Below are positions 8,684 to 16,230 of a stretch of 39,733 nt of DNA, one piece after another. The notes beneath the pieces were generated by a model, which had not been told where the DNA came from, searched no databases, and saw nothing but the letters and a program-made list of their open reading frames with translations. Both the position numbers and the translations under genes were made by a program. Position 1 is the first letter of the stretch. Each line of letters begins with the position of its first letter. Source of the DNA: JAVBPP01 sp031549535 (lineage in GTDB: Bacteria > Bacillota > Clostridia > Oscillospirales > Acutalibacteraceae); assembly GCA_031549535.1 (NCBI GenBank), contig JAVBPP010000091.1, positions 1 through 39,733 on the forward strand, read 5' to 3'.

Positions 8684-8789
8684 ATTACTCCTGCACCAAA
8701 CAGTAGTAAAAATTTTGCGGGTCAAAATCCCATACGGCCGAGCATTTCGACCCGCAAATTAACTACTGTTAAGTGCCGAAGTAATAGTA
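8680..8789. repeat. 110-bp palindromic hairpin element in the 5' leader
   Basis: Nested complementary arms run across the whole segment. TACTATTACT (8680-8689) pairs with AGTAATAGTA (8780-8789), GCAC with GTGC, AACAGTAGT (8699-8707) with ACTACTGTT (about 8762-8770), and TTTGCGGGTC with GACCCGCAAA, around a central loop near 8728-8742. No T run follows the 3' arm, so it is not a plain terminator. It could be a MITE-like repeat or a structured RNA leader; I see no second copy in the window. Confidence 0.65.
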
Positions 8790-8815
8790 ACGAAATGACT
8801 TTGGAGGTTTTATAC

Positions 8816-9019
8816 ATGACAGCAGTAACAAAGGATATGACCATCGGCGATATTTTGGACGCGGATAACGGCACTTCGCAGTTTTTCCTGGCTATGGGCA
8901 TGCATTGCCTGGGCTGCCCCGCCTCCCGCGGGGAGACGATTGCGCAGGCCTGTGCCGTTCACGGCACGGACGCGGACGCGCTGGTTGCGAACATCAACGA
9001 ATACCTTGCCGCGAAGTAA
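8816..9019 (+). CDS. DUF1858 redox-disulfide domain protein
   Basis: This 67-residue protein matches the DUF1858/hybrid-cluster-protein-associated disulfide domain: KDMTIGDILDADNGTSQFFLAMGMHCLGC, with the CLGC pair (C-x-x-C) near residues 31-34, then a helical tail. Such domains are thought to be small redox or metal-binding modules; the partner is unknown. ATG 8816 has TTTGGAGG about 8 bases upstream. The frame runs open upstream, but only because it crosses the palindrome. Its stop codon abuts the TTG start of trmK, pointing to coupled translation in a four-gene operon. Confidence 0.88.
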   Translation: MTAVTKDMTIGDILDADNGTSQFFLAMGMHCLGCPASRGETIAQACAVHGTDADALVANINEYLAAK

Positions 9020-9718
9020 TTGGACAGGCTCCTTTCCCTTTCGCCGCGCCTGACCATGGCGGCGCATATGATGAAACCGGGCGTGACTGTTGCCGATATT
9101 GGAACAGATCACGCCTATCTTCCTGTTTACTTGATACAGGCGGGACTTGCGCAGCATGTGCTTGCCTGCGACATTGGGGCACATCCGCTGGCCAACGCGG
9201 CGCGAACCGTTGCGCGTTATCAGCTTGAGGACCACATTACCCTGCGCCTTTCGAACGGCTTGGACGCCGTTTCGCCGGAGGATGCGGAGGTTTTTGTGTT
9301 TGCCGGGATGGGCGGCACCTTAATTACGCGGCTGCTCACGCAGGCAACTTGGATTGATAACAGCACAAAACAATTTATTTTTCAGCCCATGACCCGTGCG
9401 GAGGAGCTGCGCACCTTTTTAATGCAGCGCTGTTTTGCAATCACGCAGGAGCAGCTTTGTGTGGATGAAGGGCGCATCTACTGTGCTTTCACTGCGCAAT
9501 ACGATGCTGCCGTGCTGCACCGCTATCCGCCCGGCTATGCCTATTACGGCGAAGTGCCGCGCTGCCGCTCCCCGCTCGCCGGGGCATACATAGGCAAGCA
9601 GCTTGCCCGCGTAACCAAACGGGCTGATGCTTTGGAGCAGGCCGGTTTGCTGCCGGAGGAATGCGCCGCGTTACGTGAAATAGAACAGGATATCCGGGAG
9701 GTTTTGGCATGCCTGTAA
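9020..9718 (+). CDS. trmK: tRNA (adenine(22)-N1)-methyltransferase, TrmK family
   Basis: This 232-residue SAM-dependent enzyme is of the TrmK/YqfN type, which makes m1A22 in tRNA of Gram-positive bacteria. The start MDRLLSLSPRLTMAAHMM, SAM motif I VADIGTDHAYLP (about 24-35), an acidic D in LACDIGAHP, and FAGMGGTLI (about 93-101) are typical. Translation appears to begin at TTG 9020, immediately after the previous TAA, without a clear ribosome binding site of its own, so coupling is likely; ATG 9056 is a weaker alternative that would cut conserved residues. It overlaps the next gene by 10 bp. The pair of trmK and a Nif3-like gene is common in Bacillota. Confidence 0.92.
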   Translation: MDRLLSLSPRLTMAAHMMKPGVTVADIGTDHAYLPVYLIQAGLAQHVLACDIGAHPLANAARTVARYQLEDHITLRLSNGLDAVSPEDAEVFVFAGMGGTLITRLLTQATWIDNSTKQFIFQPMTRAEELRTFLMQRCFAITQEQLCVDEGRIYCAFTAQYDAAVLHRYPPGYAYYGEVPRCRSPLAGAYIGKQLARVTKRADALEQAGLLPEECAALREIEQDIREVLACL

Positions 9719-10476
9719 ACGTGCAAAACATATATGACTTTTTGGATGCATTTGCACCCTTTTCCACTGCGGAGGGCTGGGATAACTGCGGCCTGCAGGT
9801 GGGTGATATGGCCGCCAACGTGGACCGGGTCGGCGTTGCGCTGGACGTAACGCTTTCTATCATCGAGCAGGCCAAACAAGCGGGAATCGGGCTGCTCATC
9901 AGCCACCACCCCGCTTTGTTTCACCCGCAATACAGCTTGCCCGCACAGTCTCCCGTTTATCAGCTTGCCGTGGCGGGCATACACCTCATTAGCGCCCACA
10001 GCAATCTGGATACCGCACCCGGCGGCGTGAACGATGTTTTGGCCGAAGCGCTGGGACTCTTGGGTGTTCGAGCTATCGATACACCGGGCTGCACGGAACC
10101 GTTGCTGCGCATCGGCCAATTACCCGCGGCACTTTCCCCCGCAGAGTTTGCCGCGTTCACAGGGCAGAAGCTTGGCTGCGCAGTGCAGTATTGCGCGGGG
10201 AGCGAACCTGTGCGCGCCGTTGCCGTTTGCGGCGGCGCGGGCGGGGATTATTACAGCAGCGCCCTCGCGCAGGGTGCACACGCCTATGTGACAGGCGAGG
10301 CACGTTACCATGAACAGCTTGATGCCGCCCAGGCGGGTCTCACGCTGGTTACCGCCGGGCATTTTGCAACAGAATACCCCGTCGTTCCTGCGCTCGCTGC
10401 GCGGCTACGCAACGCCTTTCCGGATCTTTCCGTGCGTGTACTCGCACAGGAAAATCCTATCTTCACTATAACATAA
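9709..10476 (+). CDS. Nif3-like dinuclear metal-centre hexameric protein
   Basis: At 255 residues this is a short member of the Nif3/YqfO (DUF34, GTP cyclohydrolase I type 2 homologue) family, lacking the CutA-like insert of longer forms. Metal-ligand motifs are visible: SHHPALFH (His66/His67), AHSNLDTAPGGVND with its Asp (about 98-111), and GHFATEYPVV near residue 220 with His and Glu. GWDNCGLQVGD near the N-terminus is diagnostic. The family forms toroidal hexamers with a two-metal site; the physiological substrate is not settled. The start ATG 9709 has GGGAGG upstream and lies inside the end of trmK. Confidence 0.93.
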   Translation: MPVNVQNIYDFLDAFAPFSTAEGWDNCGLQVGDMAANVDRVGVALDVTLSIIEQAKQAGIGLLISHHPALFHPQYSLPAQSPVYQLAVAGIHLISAHSNLDTAPGGVNDVLAEALGLLGVRAIDTPGCTEPLLRIGQLPAALSPAEFAAFTGQKLGCAVQYCAGSEPVRAVAVCGGAGGDYYSSALAQGAHAYVTGEARYHEQLDAAQAGLTLVTAGHFATEYPVVPALAARLRNAFPDLSVRVLAQENPIFTIT

Positions 10477-10489
10477 AGGAAACATTGCC

Positions 10490-12232
10490 ATGCCACTGGA
10501 CGGAATCACCTTACATTTTTTACGGCAGGAATTGCTGGAAACGGCGCTGGGCTGCCGTGTGGAAAAAATACACCAGCCGGGCAAGGATGAGCTGGTGTTT
10601 CAGCTGCGCTCACGTACTGCGGCAGCGCGGCTTTATCTCAGCGCATCCGCTAACAGCCCGCGTGTGCATTTCATCGAGCAGGCACCGGAGAACCCTGCCT
10701 CTCCGCCGATGCTCTGCATGCTGCTGCGCAAGCACCTTGCAGGGGCAACAATTACGGATATCCGCCAACTGAGGCTGGATCGTGTGCTGTGCATCGATTT
10801 TGCCGCAACAGATGAATTGGGCGAAAAAACAAGCTTCACTCTTTACGCTGAAATCATGGCAAAGCACAGCAATCTGATTTTGGTGAACGCACAGGGCGTA
10901 ATTGTGGACGCCGTAAAGCGCATAGATGAGTCACAGTCCTCCGTGCGCTGGATTCAGCCCGGCCTGGCTTATGCCCCGCCGCCGAGCCAAAACAAGCTGA
11001 GCCTGTTAGAACATGGCACCGCAGAACTGCTCGAACAGCTTCACCTTTTGCCGCAACTAAGGCTCAATGCCGCACTGCAGCAAACGCTGGAGGGTGCTTC
11101 CCCGCTGATTTGCCGGGAGCTCGCAAGCGAAACCGGCGCGGCGGACTGCGCAGTTGGGGAGCTGCAAGAAGCGCATTGGAACCGGCTGAATCAGAGCCTG
11201 CAAACGCTTGCCGCGCAACTGCGCAGCGGCATTTCCGCGCCAACGCTACTGCTCAATCCAGAAAACAAGCCCATGGATTTTTCTTTCCGCGATATCCGGC
11301 AATACGGCTTTTCTTATGTGGCACAGGCAGAGCCCGGATACAGCAAGCTGCTGGATCGTTTTTACCGCGAGCGCGACCGCATAGATCGCACCCGCCAACG
11401 CTCGCTGGATATCTCTAAGAATCTTTCTAACGCCATCGCACGCATCACCAAAAAGCTTGCCGTCCAGCGGGCAGAGCTGGAGACAAGCGTGGATCGGGAA
11501 AAGCTGCGCATCTATGGGGATTTGATTTTAGCGAATCAATATCAACTGGAGAAGGGTTCTCTGTTTTATGATTTAGAGAATTACTATGCGGATAACGCCC
11601 CCGTGCGCATTCCCGCAAACCCGGCTCTTTCACCGAACGCAAATGCCCAAAAATACTACAAGGACTACCGCAAGGCGAAAACAGCCGAGGAAAAGCTGAC
11701 CGCGCTGATTGAGGATGGTGAGGCGGAGCTGCAATATTTGGAGACTGTAGCGGACTCTCTGCAGCGCTCCGGTTCCTATCAAGAGATTAACGCAATTCGG
11801 GAAGAGCTGGCGCTCGCCGGTTATTGCAAAATAAAGAGCGATGCAAAAAAGCTGAAGGAAAAGCCGCTCCCCCCGCTGCAATACCGCACCGCCGACGGTT
11901 TTCTCATTCTTGTTGGGCGCAACAACCTGCAAAATGACCAACTTTCTCTCAAACAGGCTCGTAAAAACGACCTCTGGCTCCACACGCAAAAATACCCCGG
12001 CTCCCACGTCATTGTCGTTTGTGAGAACCGGGATATTCCGGAAACTACCATCCTCGAAGCGGCACGTATCGCGGCCTGGCACAGTAAGGCGCGGGATTCC
12101 GCGCAGGTGCCTGTGGACTACACCCCTGTGCGCAGCCTCATCAAGCCAAACGGTGCCAAACCCGGCAAGGTAATTTACCACAGCTACAACACAGTTTGGG
12201 TCACGCCGGAAGAAGGCAACAATCTAATTTAA
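10490..12232 (+). CDS. rqcH: Rqc2 homologue RqcH (NFACT protein), ribosome-associated quality control
   Basis: This 580-residue NFACT protein binds stalled 50S-peptidyl-tRNA complexes and directs alanine tailing of nascent chains in bacteria such as Bacillus subtilis. The NFACT-N domain (1 to about 200) contains Asp97-Arg98, the pair required in characterised RqcH proteins, at the same numbers. Helix-hairpin and coiled-coil regions follow (about 280-450). The C-terminal NFACT-R domain has KNDLWLHTQKYPGSHVIV and YTPVRSLIKPNGAKPGKVIYH. Older databases call this family fibronectin-binding protein. The ribosome binding site AAGGAAA precedes ATG 10490. It is last in its operon, and its stop overlaps the stop of the opposing gene. 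Confidence 0.95.
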   Translation: MPLDGITLHFLRQELLETALGCRVEKIHQPGKDELVFQLRSRTAAARLYLSASANSPRVHFIEQAPENPASPPMLCMLLRKHLAGATITDIRQLRLDRVLCIDFAATDELGEKTSFTLYAEIMAKHSNLILVNAQGVIVDAVKRIDESQSSVRWIQPGLAYAPPPSQNKLSLLEHGTAELLEQLHLLPQLRLNAALQQTLEGASPLICRELASETGAADCAVGELQEAHWNRLNQSLQTLAAQLRSGISAPTLLLNPENKPMDFSFRDIRQYGFSYVAQAEPGYSKLLDRFYRERDRIDRTRQRSLDISKNLSNAIARITKKLAVQRAELETSVDREKLRIYGDLILANQYQLEKGSLFYDLENYYADNAPVRIPANPALSPNANAQKYYKDYRKAKTAEEKLTALIEDGEAELQYLETVADSLQRSGSYQEINAIREELALAGYCKIKSDAKKLKEKPLPPLQYRTADGFLILVGRNNLQNDQLSLKQARKNDLWLHTQKYPGSHVIVVCENRDIPETTILEAARIAAWHSKARDSAQVPVDYTPVRSLIKPNGAKPGKVIYHSYNTVWVTPEEGNNLI

Positions 12233-13302
12233 ATATTTTCCAGAAAATCCGGATCAGGCAACTGCGGAAATTTGGCCGCCGGTAAGGTCTGATACCAATA
12301 GGCAACAGAAGCAATATCGTCCTGCAAAGGCAGATAACGCCCGCCGGAACGCCAGCCGAGGCATTGCATCGTCACTTTTAAATCGCTCTCAAAGCGAATG
12401 GGGTCGGTGATGTGCCAGCGGTAGAGCGAAAAGCGGGTGTTTGCCTTATAAAGGCCGTCCGGGCGCAGCACCTGGGGCATGCCGCTGTAAGGAGTTGTGA
12501 ACTCCGTGTAGCCACCGTTCACATCAAAGTTATATGCCCCGCAAAAATAGTCCTCCGTTCCCGTGCCGCAGATGGTGGGGTATTCACCGTCGCCATCCAT
12601 AAAGAATTTGATTTCGCCTTCGCCCCACCAGCCATTATTGTTTTCGCTGCGCGCCATGTAGGTGCCTACATAATGTCCCTTGCCGGCAACGCCGTCCAAA
12701 ATGACATAATCCTCTTTATAGGGCAGCGGATTGCTGCGGCGGAACTGGGCATGGAAATAGGCGCAGTCCTCCGGCACTTCTGTGAGGACGTAATCAATTT
12801 GATAGTAGAGGGTAAAGGTTTCCAACGAGCAGTTTTCCAGCGTGATACGCGCACGCTTGCGGAAGGGCATTTCCCAATAGCAGTTCATGCCGTTTTTGGG
12901 GTTGACGCATACGGCAAGGGACGAAATTTGCGCAAACTCGCCCTGGTAGGCGCTGGCGAAAAAGTCACCCAGAGGGCATTCCACGGAGGGGTTTTCGCTG
13001 TCATCCCAATACATGCGGAGAATGGCCTGCCGCCAGCAACCCGCGGGCGTGAGCCAGATATGCGCAATTGCACCGGAACCCGCGATATTGGCCAGTTCGA
13101 ATGTTGCGCCCGCGCTGATGCGTACATAGGGCGAAACCTTCCAACCCTTGCCCAAATCCCTGGCCGCGAGCAGCGCCGGTCCGTCCTCAGACATGGCGCC
13201 CCTTCCTTTTTCTCCCGTGAAATTCTCTGGGCTGATGGACCGTGTTTTTGCGTCTGACAGCTGCGAAAGATTGGATAAATTTACTCCAAGTCCATGAAAC
13301 AT
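12229..13302 (-). CDS. DUF2961 protein, glycoside hydrolase family 172-like
   Basis: This 357-residue protein matches the DUF2961/GH172 family, whose characterised members act on difructose anhydride or on arabinofuranose linkages. Visible family hallmarks are GSGAIAHIWLTP near residue 58, LRMYWDDSENPSVECPLGDFF (about 74-94), GMNCYWEMPFRKRARI, and GEGEIKFFMDGDGEYPTICGTGTEDYFCGAYNF (about 205-237). There is no signal peptide, so it should act in the cytosol on imported sugar. The start at 13302 (MFHGLG) is supported by an AAAGGAG site; the extra N-terminal frame is not needed. It is the last gene of the GH4/GPH/GH172 cluster and converges on rqcH with a 4-bp overlap. The exact sugar is unknown. 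Confidence 0.85.
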   Translation of the reverse strand: MFHGLGVNLSNLSQLSDAKTRSISPENFTGEKGRGAMSEDGPALLAARDLGKGWKVSPYVRISAGATFELANIAGSGAIAHIWLTPAGCWRQAILRMYWDDSENPSVECPLGDFFASAYQGEFAQISSLAVCVNPKNGMNCYWEMPFRKRARITLENCSLETFTLYYQIDYVLTEVPEDCAYFHAQFRRSNPLPYKEDYVILDGVAGKGHYVGTYMARSENNNGWWGEGEIKFFMDGDGEYPTICGTGTEDYFCGAYNFDVNGGYTEFTTPYSGMPQVLRPDGLYKANTRFSLYRWHITDPIRFESDLKVTMQCLGWRSGGRYLPLQDDIASVAYWYQTLPAAKFPQLPDPDFLENI

Positions 13303-13321
13303 ACGCGATACTCCTTTATCC

Positions 13322-14770
13322 TTATTTTTCAAGCTGCTCGCGAAATGCGAGAGCCTGTGCGTGAACCCGCTCTTTTTTCTCCCCGGTTAGGGTGTAGAAG
13401 AAAAAGGGCAGACTTGCCAATAGAATCATCAACCCGTGAAAGATGGTATACACCAGCAGCATGCGCACCTTCGTGTCATAGCTCTGGTCCAGATAGACGG
13501 TTTGCTTTATGCCGTCCACAAGCTGGTCAACGGGCGGCAGGTATTTGATAAACGAGCTTTCGCCCAGCAGAATACGCGGGGAAACAAAGCCGGTTATCAC
13601 GCCGGCCAGCATACCACCTACACCGATGATAAACGCAAGGCTCGCCTCCACCCGGCGATGGGTCTTGACCTCGATATCCTCCAGGATATCCGCCTGGAAC
13701 ATGCTGGGCAATAAATTGGTTGCGCCGTATTGCAAGCCGATTAAAAACAAGAACACAAAGAAAATCACTTGATACAACATACTGTCCGGATTCCGGAAGG
13801 ATTGCAGGCCGGCGAAAAACGCTCCGAGGTTGGCCAGCATGGAATACCCGGCGGAGAGCATATATATCTGCTTGCTGTTGATTTTTTTTAATAGCCGGTT
13901 CACGATAAGCATACCGATAAACGTGCCGATACCGGTGGGCAGGCCGAACAGGATATATTTGCTCACATCCCCCAGCAGCGCCGCAGCAAGGAACACCCCC
14001 ATATAACCGCCGATTTGCCGCAGACCCTGTAAAAATTCGCTGAACAGCAGCAGCATGGCATAGGGATTTCGGATGATATCGCGAAAGCCCAGCAGCGGAT
14101 TTTCTTGTTTGCTGGAATATACCACGCGCTCCTTCACAACGCGCATGGCAAACAACATCATAACCGTACCGACGACGGAACAAAGCACGGCGGAGAATAC
14201 AAAGCGCCTCTCCTCCGTTGCTAGAATGGACGCGCTTTTGAACAGGCCGACCACCAGAACCACAACCAGCGGCGCGGAATTGCCGATGGCATTCACGATG
14301 CCGCGAAAGGTGAGAACCGTATCCCGCTCAGCTTGATTTTGCGAGAGGATGATGCCGATACTGTTGATGGTGTTGGCAAAATAAGTCGCCGCGGCATGCA
14401 AAATTGTCACCAGGCACAGGTAGGCAATCAGAGGCGTTCCGGCCAGATTGGGCGTTAGAAACATCAGCACCGTAAACAGCCCGGCGGGGATGGCGGCCAT
14501 AGTTACCACAGGCTTAAATTTTGCTTTACCCGGTTTGGGTGCGCGGTCGATGAGCATGGCATAGAAAAAGCTCAGCGCAAAGCAGATGATATTGCAAACC
14601 GTGTTGACGAGCGAAATTTTGTCACTGGTCAGGTGCAACACATTCACCAGATATGCCTGGCGATAGTTCCCCACCATTCCCTGCATGGTAGTAAACAGAA
14701 ATGTGCTGATAAGGAAAATGATAAGCTCTTTGTTCGGCACCTGCTTTTGCTGTTTTATGGAATCGGACAC
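13322..14770 (-). CDS. MFS/GPH-type sugar symporter
   Basis: This 482-residue polytopic membrane protein has about twelve hydrophobic segments and fits the MFS_2/glycoside-pentoside-hexuronide (GPH) cation symporter group. The FYAMLIDRAPKPGKAKFKP loop between helices 2 and 3 corresponds to the D-R-(T/x)-K-GK motif of such carriers, and EVKTHRRVEASLAFI near residue 370 is a typical second-half loop. It starts at GTG 14770, with GAAAGG about 10 bases upstream. It lies between GH4 and GH172 genes and most likely imports their substrate; that is inference from context. A hairpin terminator separates it from GH4, so its expression may be lower than that of GH4. Confidence 0.85.
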   Translation of the reverse strand: MSDSIKQQKQVPNKELIIFLISTFLFTTMQGMVGNYRQAYLVNVLHLTSDKISLVNTVCNIICFALSFFYAMLIDRAPKPGKAKFKPVVTMAAIPAGLFTVLMFLTPNLAGTPLIAYLCLVTILHAAATYFANTINSIGIILSQNQAERDTVLTFRGIVNAIGNSAPLVVVLVVGLFKSASILATEERRFVFSAVLCSVVGTVMMLFAMRVVKERVVYSSKQENPLLGFRDIIRNPYAMLLLFSEFLQGLRQIGGYMGVFLAAALLGDVSKYILFGLPTGIGTFIGMLIVNRLLKKINSKQIYMLSAGYSMLANLGAFFAGLQSFRNPDSMLYQVIFFVFLFLIGLQYGATNLLPSMFQADILEDIEVKTHRRVEASLAFIIGVGGMLAGVITGFVSPRILLGESSFIKYLPPVDQLVDGIKQTVYLDQSYDTKVRMLLVYTIFHGLMILLASLPFFFYTLTGEKKERVHAQALAFREQLEK

Positions 14771-14785
14771 GCAATCAAAACCTTT

Positions 14786-14828
14786 CTAAAAAATCAGGAG
14801 GCCGACATGCCGCCTCCTGATTTTTTAT
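14786..14828 (-). terminator. Intrinsic terminator between GH4 and GPH genes (bidirectional-looking)
   Basis: The hairpin arms ATCAGGAGGC and GCCTCCTGAT have A/T tracts on both sides, and the minus strand ends in a T run (14788-14793). It lies downstream of GH4 in the direction of transcription and only 16 bp before the symporter start. It would therefore reduce, not prevent, read-through into the symporter and GH172 genes. Confidence 0.75.
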
Positions 14829-14838
14829 AATTTTATGA

Positions 14839-16158
14839 TTAGTGATATTGTGGCAGCCAGGAGCCATGGCGTTCAATTAACTCATCGCACATTTTGACGA
14901 TGTCGTCAATTGAAAGCTCGCTGGAGGCGTGCGGATCAAGCATCACCGCTTGATAAATATGTTCCTTCTTCAACGTAACAGCGGCTTCAATCGTCAGCAA
15001 ATGAACGTTGATCTCTGTCATATTCATCGCGGCAAGCTGCACCGGCAGCGGCCCCTGGATACAGGGCTGCACCCCGTATTTATTTACAAGGCAGGCTACC
15101 TCCACGCAGGCTTCACGCGGCAGGTTGTCAATCAAGCCCTTGTTCAGCACATTGCCGCCGATTTTATAGGGCACATCGGTCTCCATCGCTTCCATGATGT
15201 AGGAGGCGTATTCTGAGGTTCGGCCATGCTTAACTTCGCCGTTGATATAGCGCTTTTTATCTTCCTTCCAGCGCGCAATCTGGTTGATGCAGCGGCGGGG
15301 ATATTCATCCAGCGGGATGTTGTAGCGTTCAATGAGTTCCGGGTATTTATCCTTGATAAAGAAGTTGTTGTACTCTGCGTTATGTTCGCTGGACTCTGTG
15401 CAATAATGCCCAAAACGGCGGATGTATTCATAGCGCACCAAGTCATGGTGATCTGTCACGCCGCTTTCCAACACCTCAATGGCACGTTTGCGAACCTCCG
15501 GCAACAGGTCGTTACCCTCGGCGTCATAGAGCTCCAGCACCCAGCCCATGTGGTTAATGCCCGCAATGCGCTCGCGGATAGGCAGCTCACATTCGAGATC
15601 CAGATTCATAAGCAGGCCCATGGAGCAATGCTGCACACTGTGGCACAGGCCGACGGTGTTCACGCCCGTGTAACGCTGCATAAAGCCGGAGAGCGGAGCC
15701 ATGGGATTGGTGTAATTCAAAAACCAAGCGTTGGGGCAGACTTCCATCATATCGTTGGCAAAATCGTTAAGTATCGGAATGGTGCGCAGGGCACGGAAAA
15801 TGCCGCCCACGCCGGTGGTATCCGCAATGGTCTGGCGCAGGCCGTATTTTTTCGGCACCTCAAAGTCCGTGATTGTGCATGGGTCATATAAACCAACCTG
15901 GATCGCGTTGACAACATAGTTTGCGCCTTTCAGCGCGGCCTTACGGTTTTCAACGCCCAGGTATTTGCTGATTTTGGCGCGCTCCTTATTGATGTTTTTG
16001 TTCAGAGCCGTTACCATGATGTAAGACTCTTCCAGTCGCTCGCCGTCAATGTCATACAGCGCAATTTCACAGTCCCAGAGTGCTTCCGTACACATGACGT
16101 CCCCCAGAACATTTTTCGCAAAAACGGTACTGCCGGCTCCCATAAATGTCAGCTTCAT
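14839..16158 (-). CDS. Glycoside hydrolase family 4 (alpha-galactosidase/alpha-galacturonidase/glucosidase type)
   Basis: GH4 enzymes cleave glycosides by an NAD+- and Mn2+-dependent redox and elimination mechanism. This 439-residue protein has the NAD-binding start MKLTFMGAGSTVFAKNVLGD, an ALYDIDGERLEES ribose-binding stretch, ADTTGVGGIFRALRTIP near 112, NYTNPMA at 148-154, and the metal-site pair Cys172 (GLCHSVQHC) and His203 (GINHMGW). The CHSV form is that of the MelA/LplD side of the family rather than the 6-phospho-glycosidases, agreeing with a symporter instead of a PTS nearby. An AGGAGAG site precedes ATG 16158. It is the first gene of its cluster, under a promoter with a cre-like site. 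Confidence 0.92.
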   Translation of the reverse strand: MKLTFMGAGSTVFAKNVLGDVMCTEALWDCEIALYDIDGERLEESYIMVTALNKNINKERAKISKYLGVENRKAALKGANYVVNAIQVGLYDPCTITDFEVPKKYGLRQTIADTTGVGGIFRALRTIPILNDFANDMMEVCPNAWFLNYTNPMAPLSGFMQRYTGVNTVGLCHSVQHCSMGLLMNLDLECELPIRERIAGINHMGWVLELYDAEGNDLLPEVRKRAIEVLESGVTDHHDLVRYEYIRRFGHYCTESSEHNAEYNNFFIKDKYPELIERYNIPLDEYPRRCINQIARWKEDKKRYINGEVKHGRTSEYASYIMEAMETDVPYKIGGNVLNKGLIDNLPREACVEVACLVNKYGVQPCIQGPLPVQLAAMNMTEINVHLLTIEAAVTLKKEHIYQAVMLDPHASSELSIDDIVKMCDELIERHGSWLPQYH

Positions 16159-16191
16159 TATTTGCTCTCCTTTTCTTGATCTTCGTTCTCA

Positions 16192-16229
16192 ATTTTACTT
16201 GCTATGACCAAATTTTGCAAGCGCTTTTA
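16192..16229 (-). promoter_or_regulatory. GH4 promoter with cre-like operator
   Basis: On the minus strand TTGCAA (16215-16220) and TAAAAT (16192-16197) are 17 bp apart. The -35 is overlapped by TGCAAGCGCTTTTA (plus strand, 16216-16229). This closely resembles the CcpA cre/LacI-family operator consensus, with its central AAGCGCTT. Repression by a LacI-type protein or by CcpA would fit a sugar operon; no regulator gene is adjacent. Confidence 0.65.
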
Positions 16230-16230
16230 C

